This document shows positions 1-10,284 of a stretch of DNA of 64,000 nt, one piece after another (the first letter of the stretch is position 1; each line of letters begins with the position of its first letter). The stretch is from the NCBI RefSeq assembly GCF_029784165.1, contig NC_073695.1, positions 215,625,493-215,689,492 on the forward strand. The letters are read 5' to 3'. The notes beneath the pieces are model-generated. The model saw only the letters and a list, made by a program, of their open reading frames with translations, searched no databases and was not told the DNA's origin. The position numbers and the translations under genes are program-made. The DNA comes from Wyeomyia smithii. Lineage: Eukaryota > Arthropoda > Insecta > Diptera > Culicidae.

Positions 1-1320
1 GAGGAAGGGAAAGTTTCCAATTGTTGTTTTTAGGTTGATGAATGGTAGAACCGGTTTCACCAACTCGGGTTCCATCCTAAAAAAATTGGTTTCTTGAGTT
101 GCATCAGTTTGATCTATGTTTTCGGGGGGGTGACTATTGCTATCGTATGCATAAAAATCATGATAATCTTCGTACTCTTCAAACTGGTGTTCGGGATATT
201 GTTTAGCATCTGTTTCGTCATTGGCTTCTACTTCGTTAAATGTTGATGTTCCTTCTATGGGGTGAGCTAGTCTTTTAAAATTTTGTATTTTAGATGATGG
301 GGGATGTTGGCGTTTGATAGGAAAGGTAGGTCGGTTTCCATAATCTAAAAACCGAGATCGGACACTTTGATCTACCTCCATTGGTTCGGGTCTCGGGAGA
401 GGCTTCGGTGAATGATTGAAGGAGTTTGGATTGTGTTGGAATCTATTTTGAGGTTGCAAAAATGGATTGAAGTTTGGTTGGAAACGGGGTTGAGGTTGTA
501 CAAATGGATTCGTGTTATTTCTCTGATTTGATATGAAGGGGTTTCGGTACTGTTGGGGTAAACAAGAATTTTGAAAGTTTCTAGGTGGTGGAGGAGGAAA
601 GTTTTGGTTACGTGGTGGAATTTTTGGCGGATGTCGAGGCAAGTCTAGCTCTCTGGATTTGGGGATTGAATAATTGGAATGTTCATTTCTGAATGTTGCG
701 CTTCTCGCATCCATGTTGTAAAAATCTATACAAAATTGGTATGCTTTTGCCAAGCTTGTTGGTGTAGCCGTTTTCAATAACACATTGAGGTGTTTTTCTA
801 ATCCTCTAATGAATGAATCTAATGCTTTTTCTCGAAAATATGTGGTGTGTGAATCGGCATTTTGACTCATTCTCTCGTCTGTTTTAATTTGGACGATAAT
901 AGAAGCGAGCAGTTCATTTACTCGGCTGTAATAGCTGCTGAGGCTTTCAGACGGGTGTTTCTTCACTGTCGTCAGTTCAAAGTCCAATGTTTTGATATCT
1001 CTTTTATTTCGATAATAAAGTAAGAGAGTTTCTTTTATTTCGAGCCAATCGTAAGTAATATTATTTGCGTTCAAAATATCTGCGGCTTCACCACGAATTT
1101 TACGTATGACTGTTTTTTCTATAATTGCAACCTGATCTGGGGTTGCGTGTTTTTCCCGATAATGTCGAAAAATATCTTCTACGTCTGTGAGCCATGCAAG
1201 TAATTCTTGTGCTCTACCGTCAAACGGTTGAAGATCTCTTAGAAGATCCGGTATTTTACCTAGTTCGTAGAACTGTTGGTTTGATAATAAGTTCACCGAC
1301 GTGGGTATAGGTGGATTCAT
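1..1320 (-). CDS. gag: Ty3/Gypsy-type retrotransposon Gag, partial, reading toward protease
   Basis: An uninterrupted frame of 440 codons starts at the ATG at 1320-1318 and leaves the window at position 1 without a stop. Residues 1 to about 215 resemble a retrotransposon Gag, the structural protein of the cytoplasmic particle; the segment AWLTDVEDIFRHYREKH is typical of the matrix/capsid region. Residues about 230 to 330 are rich in Pro, Asn, Gln and Phe, with repeated NPF motifs. Residues about 385 to 415 are acidic. I see no CCHC zinc knuckle, as in several insect Gypsy-group Gags. The last residues (PFINLKTTIGNFPFL) look like the strand just before the Asp-Thr/Ser-Gly of an aspartic protease, so Gag may be fused to Pol. 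The frame is preceded by a leader, a primer site and an LTR in the right order. The lack of stops suggests a young copy. The family is inferred from layout and composition. Confidence 0.8.
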   Translation of the reverse strand, partial: MNPPIPTSVNLLSNQQFYELGKIPDLLRDLQPFDGRAQELLAWLTDVEDIFRHYREKHATPDQVAIIEKTVIRKIRGEAADILNANNITYDWLEIKETLLLYYRNKRDIKTLDFELTTVKKHPSESLSSYYSRVNELLASIIVQIKTDERMSQNADSHTTYFREKALDSFIRGLEKHLNVLLKTATPTSLAKAYQFCIDFYNMDARSATFRNEHSNYSIPKSRELDLPRHPPKIPPRNQNFPPPPPRNFQNSCLPQQYRNPFISNQRNNTNPFVQPQPRFQPNFNPFLQPQNRFQHNPNSFNHSPKPLPRPEPMEVDQSVRSRFLDYGNRPTFPIKRQHPPSSKIQNFKRLAHPIEGTSTFNEVEANDETDAKQYPEHQFEEYEDYHDFYAYDSNSHPPENIDQTDATQETNFFRMEPELVKPVLPFINLKTTIGNFPFL

Positions 1321-1755
1321 TATTCTTGCAAAATAAAAAATTAATCTACTTTTCTTCAGATTTTTTTTAATTTAACACTTATTATTTTTTGCTTTCTTTG
1401 AGGCTCAATTAAACACACTTTTTTATTTCACTATGCCAGCTAGTCTGGACTTTTGTCAGTTGCACTAAAACACTATCACTATTTATTAAAACTATCACTT
1501 ACATGAATGCCAGCATATCTGGACTTTCTTTTCCTGGGTTGACGGGAATCCCTTTATCGTCGGGGGATCGGCAGGCAGATTCTACGAGTTGCTCCTTTTT
1601 CCTAGCGGTACTCGGGACTCTCACATCGATCGGGTGATTACCTCAGTGTCCTGCAGATCGCTTGGTTTCTGGTGTGTGGCTCTTTCCACCGTTGTGATCC
1701 GGCTGCTTTAACCGAATATGAAGATTTTCACACTTTAAAACACTTATACTTTTCC
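1321..1755 (-). other. Untranslated leader of the Gypsy-type element
   Basis: This stretch lies between the primer-binding site and the Gag start codon on the minus strand. I see no reading frame in it. It is AT-rich near the ATG and more mixed near 1550-1700. Its position fits the packaged 5' leader of an LTR retrotransposon. Confidence 0.6.
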
Positions 1756-1771
1756 CCCTATTCGGGCGCCA
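1756..1771 (-). promoter_or_regulatory. Primer-binding site complementary to tRNA-Lys 3' end
   Basis: On the minus strand the LTR end is followed at once by TGGCGCCCGAATAGGG. This matches the complement of the tRNA-Lys(UUU) 3' terminus (as used by many retroelements) with one mismatch, C to T at the twelfth base. The first T is shared with the LTR end, as reported for Gypsy-group elements. Confidence 0.75.
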
Positions 1772-2021
1772 GTTAAACACTTGGGTGTTGTTCGGAGTTT
1801 TTAAAAAAGCTACTGACACATTTCACTGCTCAATTAAGACTAACTTTATTAATTCTAACGATTACATTTGTGCCCGCCGTTCGATTCACGTTGGTCAGAA
1901 TATGAACCGCTGACTCCGCATCGCTCGGTGGTGGCTCCGATCGTTCGATTGTCGTCAACCTGCTCGTCGATGGCATTGTCTGAATTGTCAGCAAATTCCT
2001 TTGGTAGCTCGGTTGTTAACT
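1771..2021 (-). repeat. 5' LTR of the Gypsy-type element, 251 bp
   Basis: Read on the minus strand, the LTR begins AGTTAACAACCGAG and ends AAGTGTTTAACT, giving short inverted termini AGTTAA/TTAACT as in insect Gypsy-group LTRs rather than TG/CA. It abuts the tRNA-Lys-like primer site. A possible polyadenylation signal AATAAA lies near 1852. The partner LTR lies outside the window, so the 5' boundary is inferred from terminal symmetry only. The outer target base pairs just past it are CGCG. Confidence 0.7.
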
Positions 2022-2088
2022 CGCGCTCTTGAGATAAAGGGAACCGCGACTCGTTTCTGGTTAATTTTAAATATCGTACTATGGTGGC

Positions 2089-2196
2089 TTAACCCTCTCA
2101 GCTGGTCTCGAAGGGGGGCTCGTGGCCCCACAAGCCAGTCATCGTAGGTTCGAGTCTCGACTCGGAAGAGATTGTTGGCTGCGAAGTCTGTGTATA
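2089..2196 (+). mobile_element. 5' half of a tRNA-derived SINE, split by a LINE
   Basis: The segment has a tRNA-like D-arm region (CTCAGCTGGTCTCGAAGG) and a good RNA polymerase III B box, GGTTCGAGTCT at 2147-2157, followed by the SINE body up to TGTGTATAA. The missing 3' half (AATAAACAGAAGGTCGAGG onward) appears at 4531 after an intervening LINE. It is a SINE and not a tRNA gene, because the anticodon arm and acceptor stem do not fold properly. Confidence 0.7.
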
Positions 2197-2225
2197 ATTG
2201 GGTTTCTGCCACAGGCGAGTATTCT

Positions 2226-3075
2226 TGTGATATGACAAATAATCCTGCACTCAATTGTCGTACGTTGCAGTTTGAACGTCCCTCCGACGAAGCATGGATC
2301 TACTACCAGAACGCCCGTGGATTACGTACAAAAATTGACGATCTATTCCTTGCATCAATGGATTGCGGCTTTGATGTCATCATCATAACGGAAACTGGCT
2401 TGAACGACAATATCAACTCCGTGCAGCTGTTTGGTCCTGCGTATAATGTTTACCGTTGGGATCGTTCTCGCTGTAACAGTGAAAAAAATAGCTTTGGAGG
2501 AGTCTTGATCGCAGTCGCTGCAAAACATGTTAGTTCATCCATTACGACAAGGAATGGCTCGTCAATTGAGCAAGTATGCGTTGCAGCTACAATTCGAGGA
2601 AAGAAGCTTTCGCTATGTGCTGTTTATTTACCACCTGATAAGAGTCGCGATGTGGCAGTTTTTGAACAGCACGTATTAACGGTTCGTGAAATTTGCGACA
2701 AAGCATTGCCCAACGATACCGTGTTAGTATGCGGCGATTATAATCAACCACGATTAAACTGGTCCCTCAAACGATTGCCAGATCTTTTGCTGTAACTCCA
2801 GTAGTGTTACACCGGCAAATTCCACGCTAATTGATGGAATGGACTTTCTGAAGATGTGTCAATACAACTTGGTGCAAAACTTTCTTGGCAGAACGCTTGA
2901 TTTGGTCTTCGCTAACTCAGCAAGCGTGTCAGTTGATGTTAATGAATCATCTGCACCGCTGCTTCGTGTTGATCCCCACCACCCGCCTCTAGTTGTGTCC
3001 GTTTCTTTTCCTGCAGATTTTGCCTCTAGAAAACGATATACTCCCACGGATCCTGGAATACTTGTTCAACTCTGA
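2226..3075 (+). pseudogene. LINE apurinic endonuclease domain, frameshifted
   Basis: The translation begins its recognisable domain at WIYYQNARGLRTKIDDLF and includes ITETGLND (the Mg-binding Glu region) and VCGDYNQPRLNW (the GDxN motif). These are signatures of the endonuclease that nicks the target for LINE integration. A one-base frameshift and stop near 2793 split the frame. The next frame continues with GMDFLKMCQYNLVQ and RVDPHHPPLVVSV, which corresponds to the terminal (S)D-H active-site region. The enzyme is broken, though most motifs survive. Confidence 0.75.
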
Positions 3076-3599
3076 TTGGACCACAATACTGTCTCCGAAT
3101 GACGTGGATGATATGGCTGAAAGCTTTTGCAGGCATATTTCGGATTGGCTGTTACTTAACGTGCCTGTTCGTGGGCCCCCTCTGTCACCTGCTTGAAGTA
3201 CAGCTGAGCTACGAAAGCTGAAACGAATGCGTAATACCAATCAGCGACGACTCCGACGATACCGCTCATCTGAATCGAAAAATGCTTTTCGTTCTTCTTG
3301 CGATGCTTATCGGAAATTGAACAGGAACTTGTTCAAGTCGTATGTGTTGATAGTTTAATCGAATTTAAAGCGTAATCCCAAGTCCTTCGGGAATTTTGTT
3401 AACTCAAAAAGGAAATATTCTGCCATTCCACCGACAACATTTCTTGACGACGAAAAATCGAATTCTGATGCTGATACATGTGAACAGTTTGCTAAATTCT
3501 TTCCTTCTGTGTTTGCACCGAACATCGCTTCTGATCACGAGGTTGAATAAGCTGTAGTTGATGTTCCTGCTGATATTAATAATTTAGACACGTTCAAGA

Positions 3600-4006
3600 T
3601 CACGCAATCGATGATTACTGCTGCGACCAATAAGCTCAAAAATTCTTTTTTTCCTGGACCTGATGGGATTCCAGCCGTTGTGTTCCGTCGATGTATTGCC
3701 GCATCAGTTTCCCCACTCTGCTTAATTTTTAATAGCTCATTCGAACAGCGTAAATTCCCGAAAATATGGAAACAATCATTTCTGGTTCCAGTGTTCAAAA
3801 GTGGAGATAAATGTAATATCCGTAACTACCGTGGAATTACAAAAATCGTTAAAAATCTGTCCACGTGTATGTGGATGGCCCCTAAGGCTAATCGTCAGCT
3901 GGGGTTTATAACCAAAATAGCCAAAGATTTTAATGATCCGCATTGCTTAAAAGCTCTGTATTGCTCCTTAGTGCGACCCATCTCAGAGAATGCTCCACTA
4001 GTTTAG
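3600..4006 (+). pseudogene. LINE reverse transcriptase N-terminal motifs, internally deleted
   Basis: The segment FPGPDGIPAVVFRRC, then WKQSFLVPVFKSGDKCNIRNYRGIT, matches RT motifs 0 and 1 of non-LTR polymerases. Directly after YRGIT the frame runs into KIVKNLSTCMW and LKALYCSLVRPI, which belong to the thumb and C-terminal region. All motifs from the palm, including the xxDD catalytic pair, are therefore missing. A stop ends the frame at 4006. Confidence 0.75.
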
Positions 4007-4019
4007 CTTCCATATCAAC

Positions 4020-4438
4020 TGACCTGGAGTTTACGAATTGAAAGAGTGCAAAAGAGAATTGTCCGAATTGCTCTGAGAAATCTGCTTTGGCGTGGCCCAC
4101 AGAATTTGCCTCCATACGGTGATCGGCGCAAGCTAATCAATCTTGACACCCTAGCTCGACGACGGAAGATTCAGCAGGCAACATTTGTCGCTAAGCTCCT
4201 GAACAATGAAGTAGATTGTCCCAAACTACTATCTTTATTTGATTTTCGTGTTCCATTGCGTGCTTTAAGGACTTCTACTCTTCTCCAAACATGGTTTCAT
4301 CGCACAGCGTTTGGATTTAATGCCCCTATGTCTTCGATGATACGTGCATTTACTTCTGCTGGAAATTTATTCGAATTTGGTGAGCATTCCAGTTGTTTCT
4401 CCAGTCGAGTAGCAAGATCTGCTTGTTTTACATCGTGA
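4020..4438 (+). pseudogene. LINE polymerase ORF C-terminal remnant
   Basis: The frame SLRIERVQKRIVRIALRN, then LINLDTLARRRKIQQATFVA and LLNNEVDCPKLLSL, is the conserved C-terminal tail of a LINE ORF2-like protein. The same tail architecture (ERIENVQRRFFRYALRHP) is present at 42.7 kb. The stop at 4436-4438 is followed by a short 3' UTR and the TAAA repeat tail. Confidence 0.7.
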
Positions 4439-4530
4439 CGTTGACGATAGTGATATATTCATATCCATTAAGACTTTATATTAGATGGATAAATAAACTA
4501 ATAAATAAATAAATAAATAAATATATAAAT

Positions 4531-4596
4531 AATAAACAGAAGGTCGAGGTCCGAATCGGAATGCAGCACCAGGGCTTCGTTCTTTGCTTTGCTTTA
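4531..4596 (+). mobile_element. 3' half of the split tRNA-derived SINE
   Basis: The sequence AATAAACAGAAGGTCGAGG, then CCGAATCGGAATGCAGCACC, ending in TTTGCTTTGCTTT, completes the SINE whose 5' half ends at 2196. The recognition rests on recalled culicine SINE copies in which these halves are contiguous. Confidence 0.65.
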
Positions 4597-4599
4597 CAA

Positions 4600-5822
4600 T
4601 CGTAGCTGAAGCTACCGCCATACCTCAGGCCATACCGCACTGATTCCATGATCCGCATTGCTTGTCACTTCTCGATCAACATTGGAACACTCGGAAGCAT
4701 TAGAGGCACGAACAGCCACCCGATTAATTGCTGAAAAAGCAAAGGAGTCTGCTCAACCACAATCAGTCGCATCCGTTGGCATCCGCATGTTGCATCGATA
4801 CTCCTGTTACAGGAGGATGTTGCGGATAACGGGGTACTGCGTGAGATTCATCCGAAAGTGTCAATGGTGCAGATCGGCCCTCGCACTCCAATCAGGGTCA
4901 GGAATCTGCGTTGGGTTAAGTACACATTGATGCGAGGTATTCAACGAGAGCCCGGCATACTTCGAAAAGGTGGCTCAATCTCGCCGGAGAATCGCACACA
5001 GTTAGACATCCCAAGATTATCTCTAGAAACCACTCATTCTCGTGACAAGTAATCATACATACCACAAAATGTCGCTTCATTCTGGTCCCCGCTCAAATCT
5101 GAGAGAGTACTGACCCATAATTTGCAAGGCATTAGCAACCTATACTTTCCAAAATTTTATTCGCTGTTTTCGAACCAACCCTATTTCAATGTCCCATAGC
5201 ACTCCCTCACGAAGCCTGTATAGTATCCCGCCGAGGTCTACCTGATGAGATCGAATCGGACAATGGCCTTAACTTACAAGGTGCCAACAATCATCTGCAA
5301 AAGCTCCACGATCTGTTGCGTGATGCAAGTGCAACGACAAAAATCGCTACTGTCTGGAAGTTTATCCCGCCGCCAGCACCCAAATTCAGCCGTAAAATCA
5401 ACAAAGACGTCGCTGATCCGAGTCCTGGGTAAACGAAAGCACTCCTTCGATCCAAGTCCAAGTGGGCATTTCCCTGTTGGCAAGTCCCAACCCTGCAACA
5501 CTATCGGCATGGGCAGCAGCTGGGTCAGCATTATTGGAAATGGTGGCAGCGGGAGTATACCTCGCAACTCCACAACCAGAAGCAACGATTTTTGAACAAA
5601 AAGGTGGTTCTCAATAAACACGGAAGCGCAGCTATTGAATGGCCACCGGCCTGCATCATTGAAATCTACCCTGTTCCCGAGAGTGTAGTGAGGGTGGCCG
5701 TCAACAAGCTGCATGTGTCTATTTGCTACCGTTCGGGGAAATTGAAACCAAACAGTCGACAATTTCCGACAACACTCAACCCACGAGTTCTGCCCCGAAA
5801 GACGATGCACTGCAGTTGAAAA
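4600..5822 (+). pseudogene. BEL/Pao retrotransposon pol remnant (integrase region)
   Basis: The clearest part is at 5210-5425. It reads RRGLPDEIESDNGLNLQGAN, with the integrase Asp in ESDNG, then HLQKLHDLLRDA and VWKFIPPPAPKF, the segment before the third catalytic residue in BEL/Pao integrases. The expected GGLWE block is not seen, so the active site is incomplete. A second frame gives SGHFPVGK near 5459. A third gives GQHYWKWWQREYTSQLHNQ and VVLNKHGSAAIEWPPACI, then VVRVAV, which is the C-terminal integrase tail. Frameshifts separate these blocks. The part from 4600 to 5020 is probably also pol, but I cannot match it with confidence. Confidence 0.75.
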
Positions 5823-5824
5823 GT

Positions 5825-6064
5825 GAGTAATCGCTCCTATATTCATCTTAGTACCTATATTTATCTCATCACGCCTTTTTGTTCGATTTATATTCGAATT
5901 TTACCATATTTTCAACGAAAAACTCAACCACTTGACAAAATCGAGAAGCAAATAGATTTACTTTCGAAATTTGTAGAAATTTGACGGTAAATTGGACAAA
6001 TGAGAGAAATAAGATGAATATAGGCGCACCTAGCTGATGAGATGAATAATGGAGCGATTACCCT
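5825..6064. mobile_element. MITE family A, copy 1 (about 240 bp)
   Basis: The element starts GTAATCGCTCC(T)ATATTCATCT and ends with its inverted complement AGATGAATAATGGAGCGATTACCC. A second copy with the same ends and body is at 10285. It codes for nothing and sits just past the BEL/Pao remnant. Confidence 0.75.
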
Positions 6065-7523
6065 AGATGAAGTTATGAGTGCTAAATTATAAGTGAGAAT
6101 TTAACTTTTTTTTTTCGAATTGGTAAAAAATTTTGGTGGCCGGCATGTTAGGTCAACTGCATCAGATTGGCCCCGTTCATTTAACTGTATTTTCAAGGTT
6201 ATAAATGTTCTCTTTTGGCGCCCTGCGCGGGGAAACTAGCACTAATGTGATAGTGTATATCAGTATGCGTACTTTTTCCTGCTCTCTACAGTGGCGCAGC
6301 AAGAGGGGGGGGGGGGTGGTCAGGGATAAACCCTTATCCCAGAGCTTTTGATCTTCAATTCGTTTTTCAATATTAGGGTTCTATAGTACACTTCATTAAT
6401 GGAATGTATGGGAAAAAATTTACCTTCAAATTTCGTTTAGCGATAGGATTCAGATAGCAAATAACAAAAGTTTTACTTGTTTTTACCGCTGAAAATATGC
6501 ACAGGTAGTGATTGATGAAATTATCGAAATCGAAGTTTTTTCAATTCAAACGTCTCAGAAATGTATTAGAGTTTGATATGTGGTGTTGTCTTAAGAAATC
6601 TTTTATAAAAATAAACTACTTGCTTGGAAGTTTGCTATTTACAAAGTTTTCTGACTCGTAGGAAGTCGATTAAAAAGTAGAGACAACATAAGAATTTCAC
6701 GATTAATGCATTTCTAAGGTATTAAACATAAAAAAGTTCAAGGTAGAAACTTTCATGGTTTTTGAATATTGGCTAAAAATATGAAACTTTGATGAAATGT
6801 GAGCCATTGATGAATGAACCTGAAAGAGTTTACGAAATGTTCACAGACAGACGATTCCTCGATATTCCTTCGCCATAGTAAAGTGCTGATGCTAGACACT
6901 TAGCTTCCGGTCGGAGAATCAACGACGGCCGCATGGCAGTGAAATAAGTAGGCTGCGACGTGTGAACTGAAATTTCGGGAACTTTTTCTGAAAAGATAGA
7001 ACTTTTGAAACTTAACGCTAAACTACATTAGAAAAATTGTTTTCTTTTGGCATGGTTTTGTCATGCGATGAACAACAATTTTGATGTTGCTCTCGAATTG
7101 ACCGTTAACTGAGTTACACAACAATTTACTTAAACAGCACGTACGGTAAGTGACATCACTAAAGTAGAAGAAAAACAATTCATATTTTATGATGTTTTCC
7201 TTTATTCTCTCTCTTTAATTATTTCCCGCATCCATATTGTTTTTTTTGTGAATTTTTATTTCACGATGTATACTTTTATAAGCAGGACACAATTTCTGTC
7301 TTAAACTCTGCTGAAAATGTTATCAAACTAATTGCTTTTTTTGCTATTCAAAATTTAAGTTTTCAGTTTCAGTTTCAATAAATATTTGTATTTTAAATAG
7401 GCTTTTTGAGATATTTTTTTCTGATTCATTGCTGTGGAAACAAAGTTTTATTTTGAGGCTGTATAAATTTTCGGATTTTATCCTGGTTCATATTGATTTC
7501 GAATACTTTCTTTGACTTTTTTT
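6065..7523. other. Unassigned AT-rich sequence
   Basis: No convincing gene. It holds a run of 12 G at 6305-6316, just after CAGTGGCGCAGCAAG, which resembles a hAT-type terminus although no partner end was found. It also holds several AT-rich low-complexity stretches. Confidence 0.5.
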
Positions 7524-7636
7524 GCCTTTCTCCTAGAAAGGTATAGCAATCACTGAAAAAACCAAAGGTATAAAAGTGCTCCAAAGGGTCGAATCTCGTA
7601 TATCAATCGACTTAGTTCGACGAGCTGAGCATTTTC

Positions 7637-7638
<2 letters not shown>

Positions 7639-7680
<42 letters not shown>

Positions 7681-7699
7681 TGTGTGTGTGTATGTATGT
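7639..7699. repeat. TG microsatellite within element D
   Basis: A TG dinucleotide run interrupted by TGAG and ending TATGTATGTA. The equivalent position in copy 2 (60354-60422) also holds a TG run, so the microsatellite is part of the element. Confidence 0.9.
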
Positions 7700-7714
7700 A
7701 ACGGTCTCCCAATC

Positions 7715-8650
7715 TCACTCAATTTTCGCAGAGATGGCTGGACCGATTTTCATAAAATTAACTGCAAATGAAAGGTCTAGTTACCCCATAAGATTCTATT
7801 GAATTTCATTGCAATCGGATTTTTAGTTTCGAGGTTATGTATCAAAATGTGAAAATCACAAAACTTCATTATCTCCGAAACTGCACAACCGATTTGAACA
7901 AAATTGGTATCAAAAGAACGGGCTTGCTTTTTAAACTATTTGTAAAATAATTTTTAAAAGATTGGACATGTAGTTCGAAAGTTATGCAAAGAAATGTGTT
8001 TTAAACACTGTTTAAACTCACTCACTTTTCTCAGAGATTGCTGGACAGATTTTCACAACATTAGTGTCATATGGAAGGTCTTGTTGCCCCATTAGACCCT
8101 ATTGAATTTTATTGTTATTGGACTTGAACTTTGTCCGTTATGTATAATAATGTGAAATCAGGCTATGACAAGAAATATTTTTCTAAGACTGTTTGAACTC
8201 ACCCACTTTTCTCAGAGACGGATGAACTGATTTTCACAAAATTAGTTGCAATAGAAAGGTCTAGTTGCCTGATAAAACCCTTTTGAATTTTATTATAATC
8301 GGACTGTAACTTTGTCTGTTATGTATCAAAATGTAAAAGTTATGAAACTCCTTTATCTCAGAAACTACATCTCAGAAACTACACAACCGATTTGAACAAA
8401 ATAGGTATCAAATGAACAGCCCTTTAAAACCCCTGAAAACCTTTAAAACCATTAAAAACCCCTTTAAAACCTCTAAATAACGAATTTTATGATGATTGAA
8501 CATGTAGTTCGAACGTTATGAAAAGAAACGTGTTCAGAAAACTTTATCAAATTCACTCGTTTTGCCGAAGATGGCATCACTGATTTCAACAATCTTAGTT
8601 TTAAATTGAAGGTTTAGTTGCACTATTGGTACCCATTTAATTTTATTATA
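7715..8650. repeat. Diverged tandem paragraphs in element D copy 1
   Basis: Units begin with variants of CTCACTCACTTTTCTCAGAGATGG at about 7715, 8019, 8196 and 8552. They continue with CCGATTTTCA(T/C)AAAATTA, then a phrase like AAAGGTCTAGTTGCC, then a phrase like GAACTACACAACCGATTTGAAC. Unit length varies from roughly 180 to 360 bp because of internal gains and losses. Confidence 0.7.
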
Positions 8651-8789
8651 ACACTGGTTGACAAAATTGGGAAAAATGCTGCTCAAGCTCGTAATAATTG
8701 CCCTAGAAAGAAAAAAATTCATAGGAAAAGCTATAATTTTTCATTTTTTCTTAGTTTGACCTTCAGGGCAACACTCGTGTTGACCAGTG
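8651..8789. mobile_element. Small MITE (about 139 bp) inserted in element D
   Basis: Ends ACACTGGTTGACA and TGTTGACCAGTGT are imperfect inverted repeats (CACTGGT core). The flanking sequence TTTTATTATA/AATCGGACT is continuous with element D sequence, and the matching part of copy 2 lacks the insert. TA sits at both borders. Confidence 0.6.
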
Positions 8790-10284
8790 TAATCGGACTT
8801 TTATTTTATCCATTATGTGTCAAATTGTAGAAATATTGAAAATCTCTTCTTTCAAAGATTACACGACTTTTTTAAAGAAAACAGGTGTAGCAAATTCGGA
8901 TTTCAAAATAAAGTATAAAGTTGATTCCTGGTCTCTGAGCATCATCCCGGGTACTGAAAAACTCCCATTGGGTAATGTTGTCCCTTTTAGACTGGTAGAA
9001 CCCGGAGGCTACTGTCTATAAATTTAAAATGGCGTCTGAAGATGATTTCTGGCCTCAGAGTATCATACCGCTTCTTCAAATCGTATTGAATGATATTTGT
9101 CACTTTAGGCTGTTGATCGGAAACTGTCGCCATCTTCGCCATAGAAATACCCAGATTAGGCAGTTCGGCAATTTTATGATGCATTTTATGATTTTATGAT
9201 TATCAGGCAACCATAAGTGGTCATCTGGATTGAAAATTGGGTTTTAGGTCGGATTCTGGCCACTGGGTATAATCCAGAATTCAAGAACCCATATTGATTG
9301 GTATTTGGCCATTCATTGGATGCCTCTCAGTAATATCAACTGCGTTAAAGAATTTCATTTTCACTGATAAGATCATTCAAATTAATGCATAAGAAACAAC
9401 ATTTCATTATACATTATATGAAATCTACTGACTTACGTTGAAATAAACAATCTGAATATTTATAGGCAGTATATGAGTACAAATCGATTATACCACAATC
9501 AAAAACAACATCGCATCATATAGTTGAAAGAATTTATTGTTATTTGTGTTAATTCAAATTCATATCGTCAGTTTCGTGCAACACTGGCACAACTCAAAAA
9601 ATATATTTTCAAGAAAAATGCGTTTGGAAATTTGCGTCGAAAATTTATTTTTCGAATTTCAAGAAAACTTTGAAGTTTAAGATTACCAATCCTTATTTAA
9701 CACCTTTGGGTGTATGCACATATTACGTGCTCACGTTGTCCAAGTTAAAACCTTATTTTTACTAACTATATGGAAAAATTTCGATTTGTGCAGCAAAGGC
9801 ACTTCTACTCATAACTCTGGAATTTTTGTGATTTTCGAAATGGGATTTCGTGTGATGAAACTTAACAGTATTTGGCATCGTTTGCCATCAAAAACTCAAA
9901 AATGCAAAAGTGTTGCACGAAGCCGATGATATGTTAAATTTTAAATGTTAGGTATAGTTGTGCTGTTGGCTACCAAAAATTTGTTGTTTAGAATGAATGA
10001 CAAATCCAGCAGAAATAATCAAGGTATATTTTCAAGTATTGGAGTAAATCTATTTTAACAAATTATAAGTTCGAAGGAGAAAGGCTGGGTCTAACCGCTA
10101 GGTGGATTAATTTAGGCTTTATAAAATAGTATTAGCACAAAAATAACCATAAATTTATTGAGAAAAGTGTCTGATAATGGATGATTTTCCATATTAAACA
10201 TATATAAAAGAAGTTTTCAGTGGAATAAATGAATACTAGATTTCAAAATTATCAGAATATCGTAAAATAAATAGAGTCATAATA

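Larger units (their letters stand above)
2197..4530 (+). mobile_element. Decayed non-LTR retrotransposon (LINE) nested in a SINE
   Basis: About 2.33 kb separates the two halves of one SINE. It carries, in order, an apurinic endonuclease domain, the start of a reverse transcriptase, a fused 3' portion of the polymerase ORF and a TAAA-repeat tail (about 4490-4530). The central RT, including the catalytic motif, is deleted near 3845, where the sequence jumps from YRNYRGIT-like residues to the C-terminal region. TATAA/AATAA sequences border both junctions and may be the target duplication. The C-terminal part is related to the LINE at 42.69-44.38 kb. Clade (CR1, Jockey or Loner type) was not determined. 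Confidence 0.75.
7524..10116. mobile_element. Long non-coding interspersed element D, copy 1
   Basis: The element runs from GCCTTTCTCCTAGAAAGG to GGTGGATTAATTTAGG, and the same two ends bound a second copy at 60241-63088. Near the ends GCCTTTCTC and GAGAAAGGC are inverted relative to each other. Inside are a TG microsatellite, then diverged repeats beginning CTCACTCACTTTTCTCAGAG, then paragraphs containing phrases such as GGCCTCTGAGCATCAT. No reading frame of note is present, so any transposition would need factors in trans. The class is unknown; I recall it as abundant in Aedes-type genomes. Confidence 0.65.

Noticed and set aside
2089..2196. tRNA gene
   Set aside because: B box present, but acceptor and anticodon stems do not pair. 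The downstream body and split copy show it is a SINE.
5274..5846. 190-codon minus-strand open frame
   Set aside because: It is antisense to the BEL/Pao integrase remnant, whose plus-strand motifs are clear.
6285..6320. hAT-like terminus CAGTGGCGCAGC next to a G run
   Set aside because: No inverted partner or 8-bp duplication found within the window.
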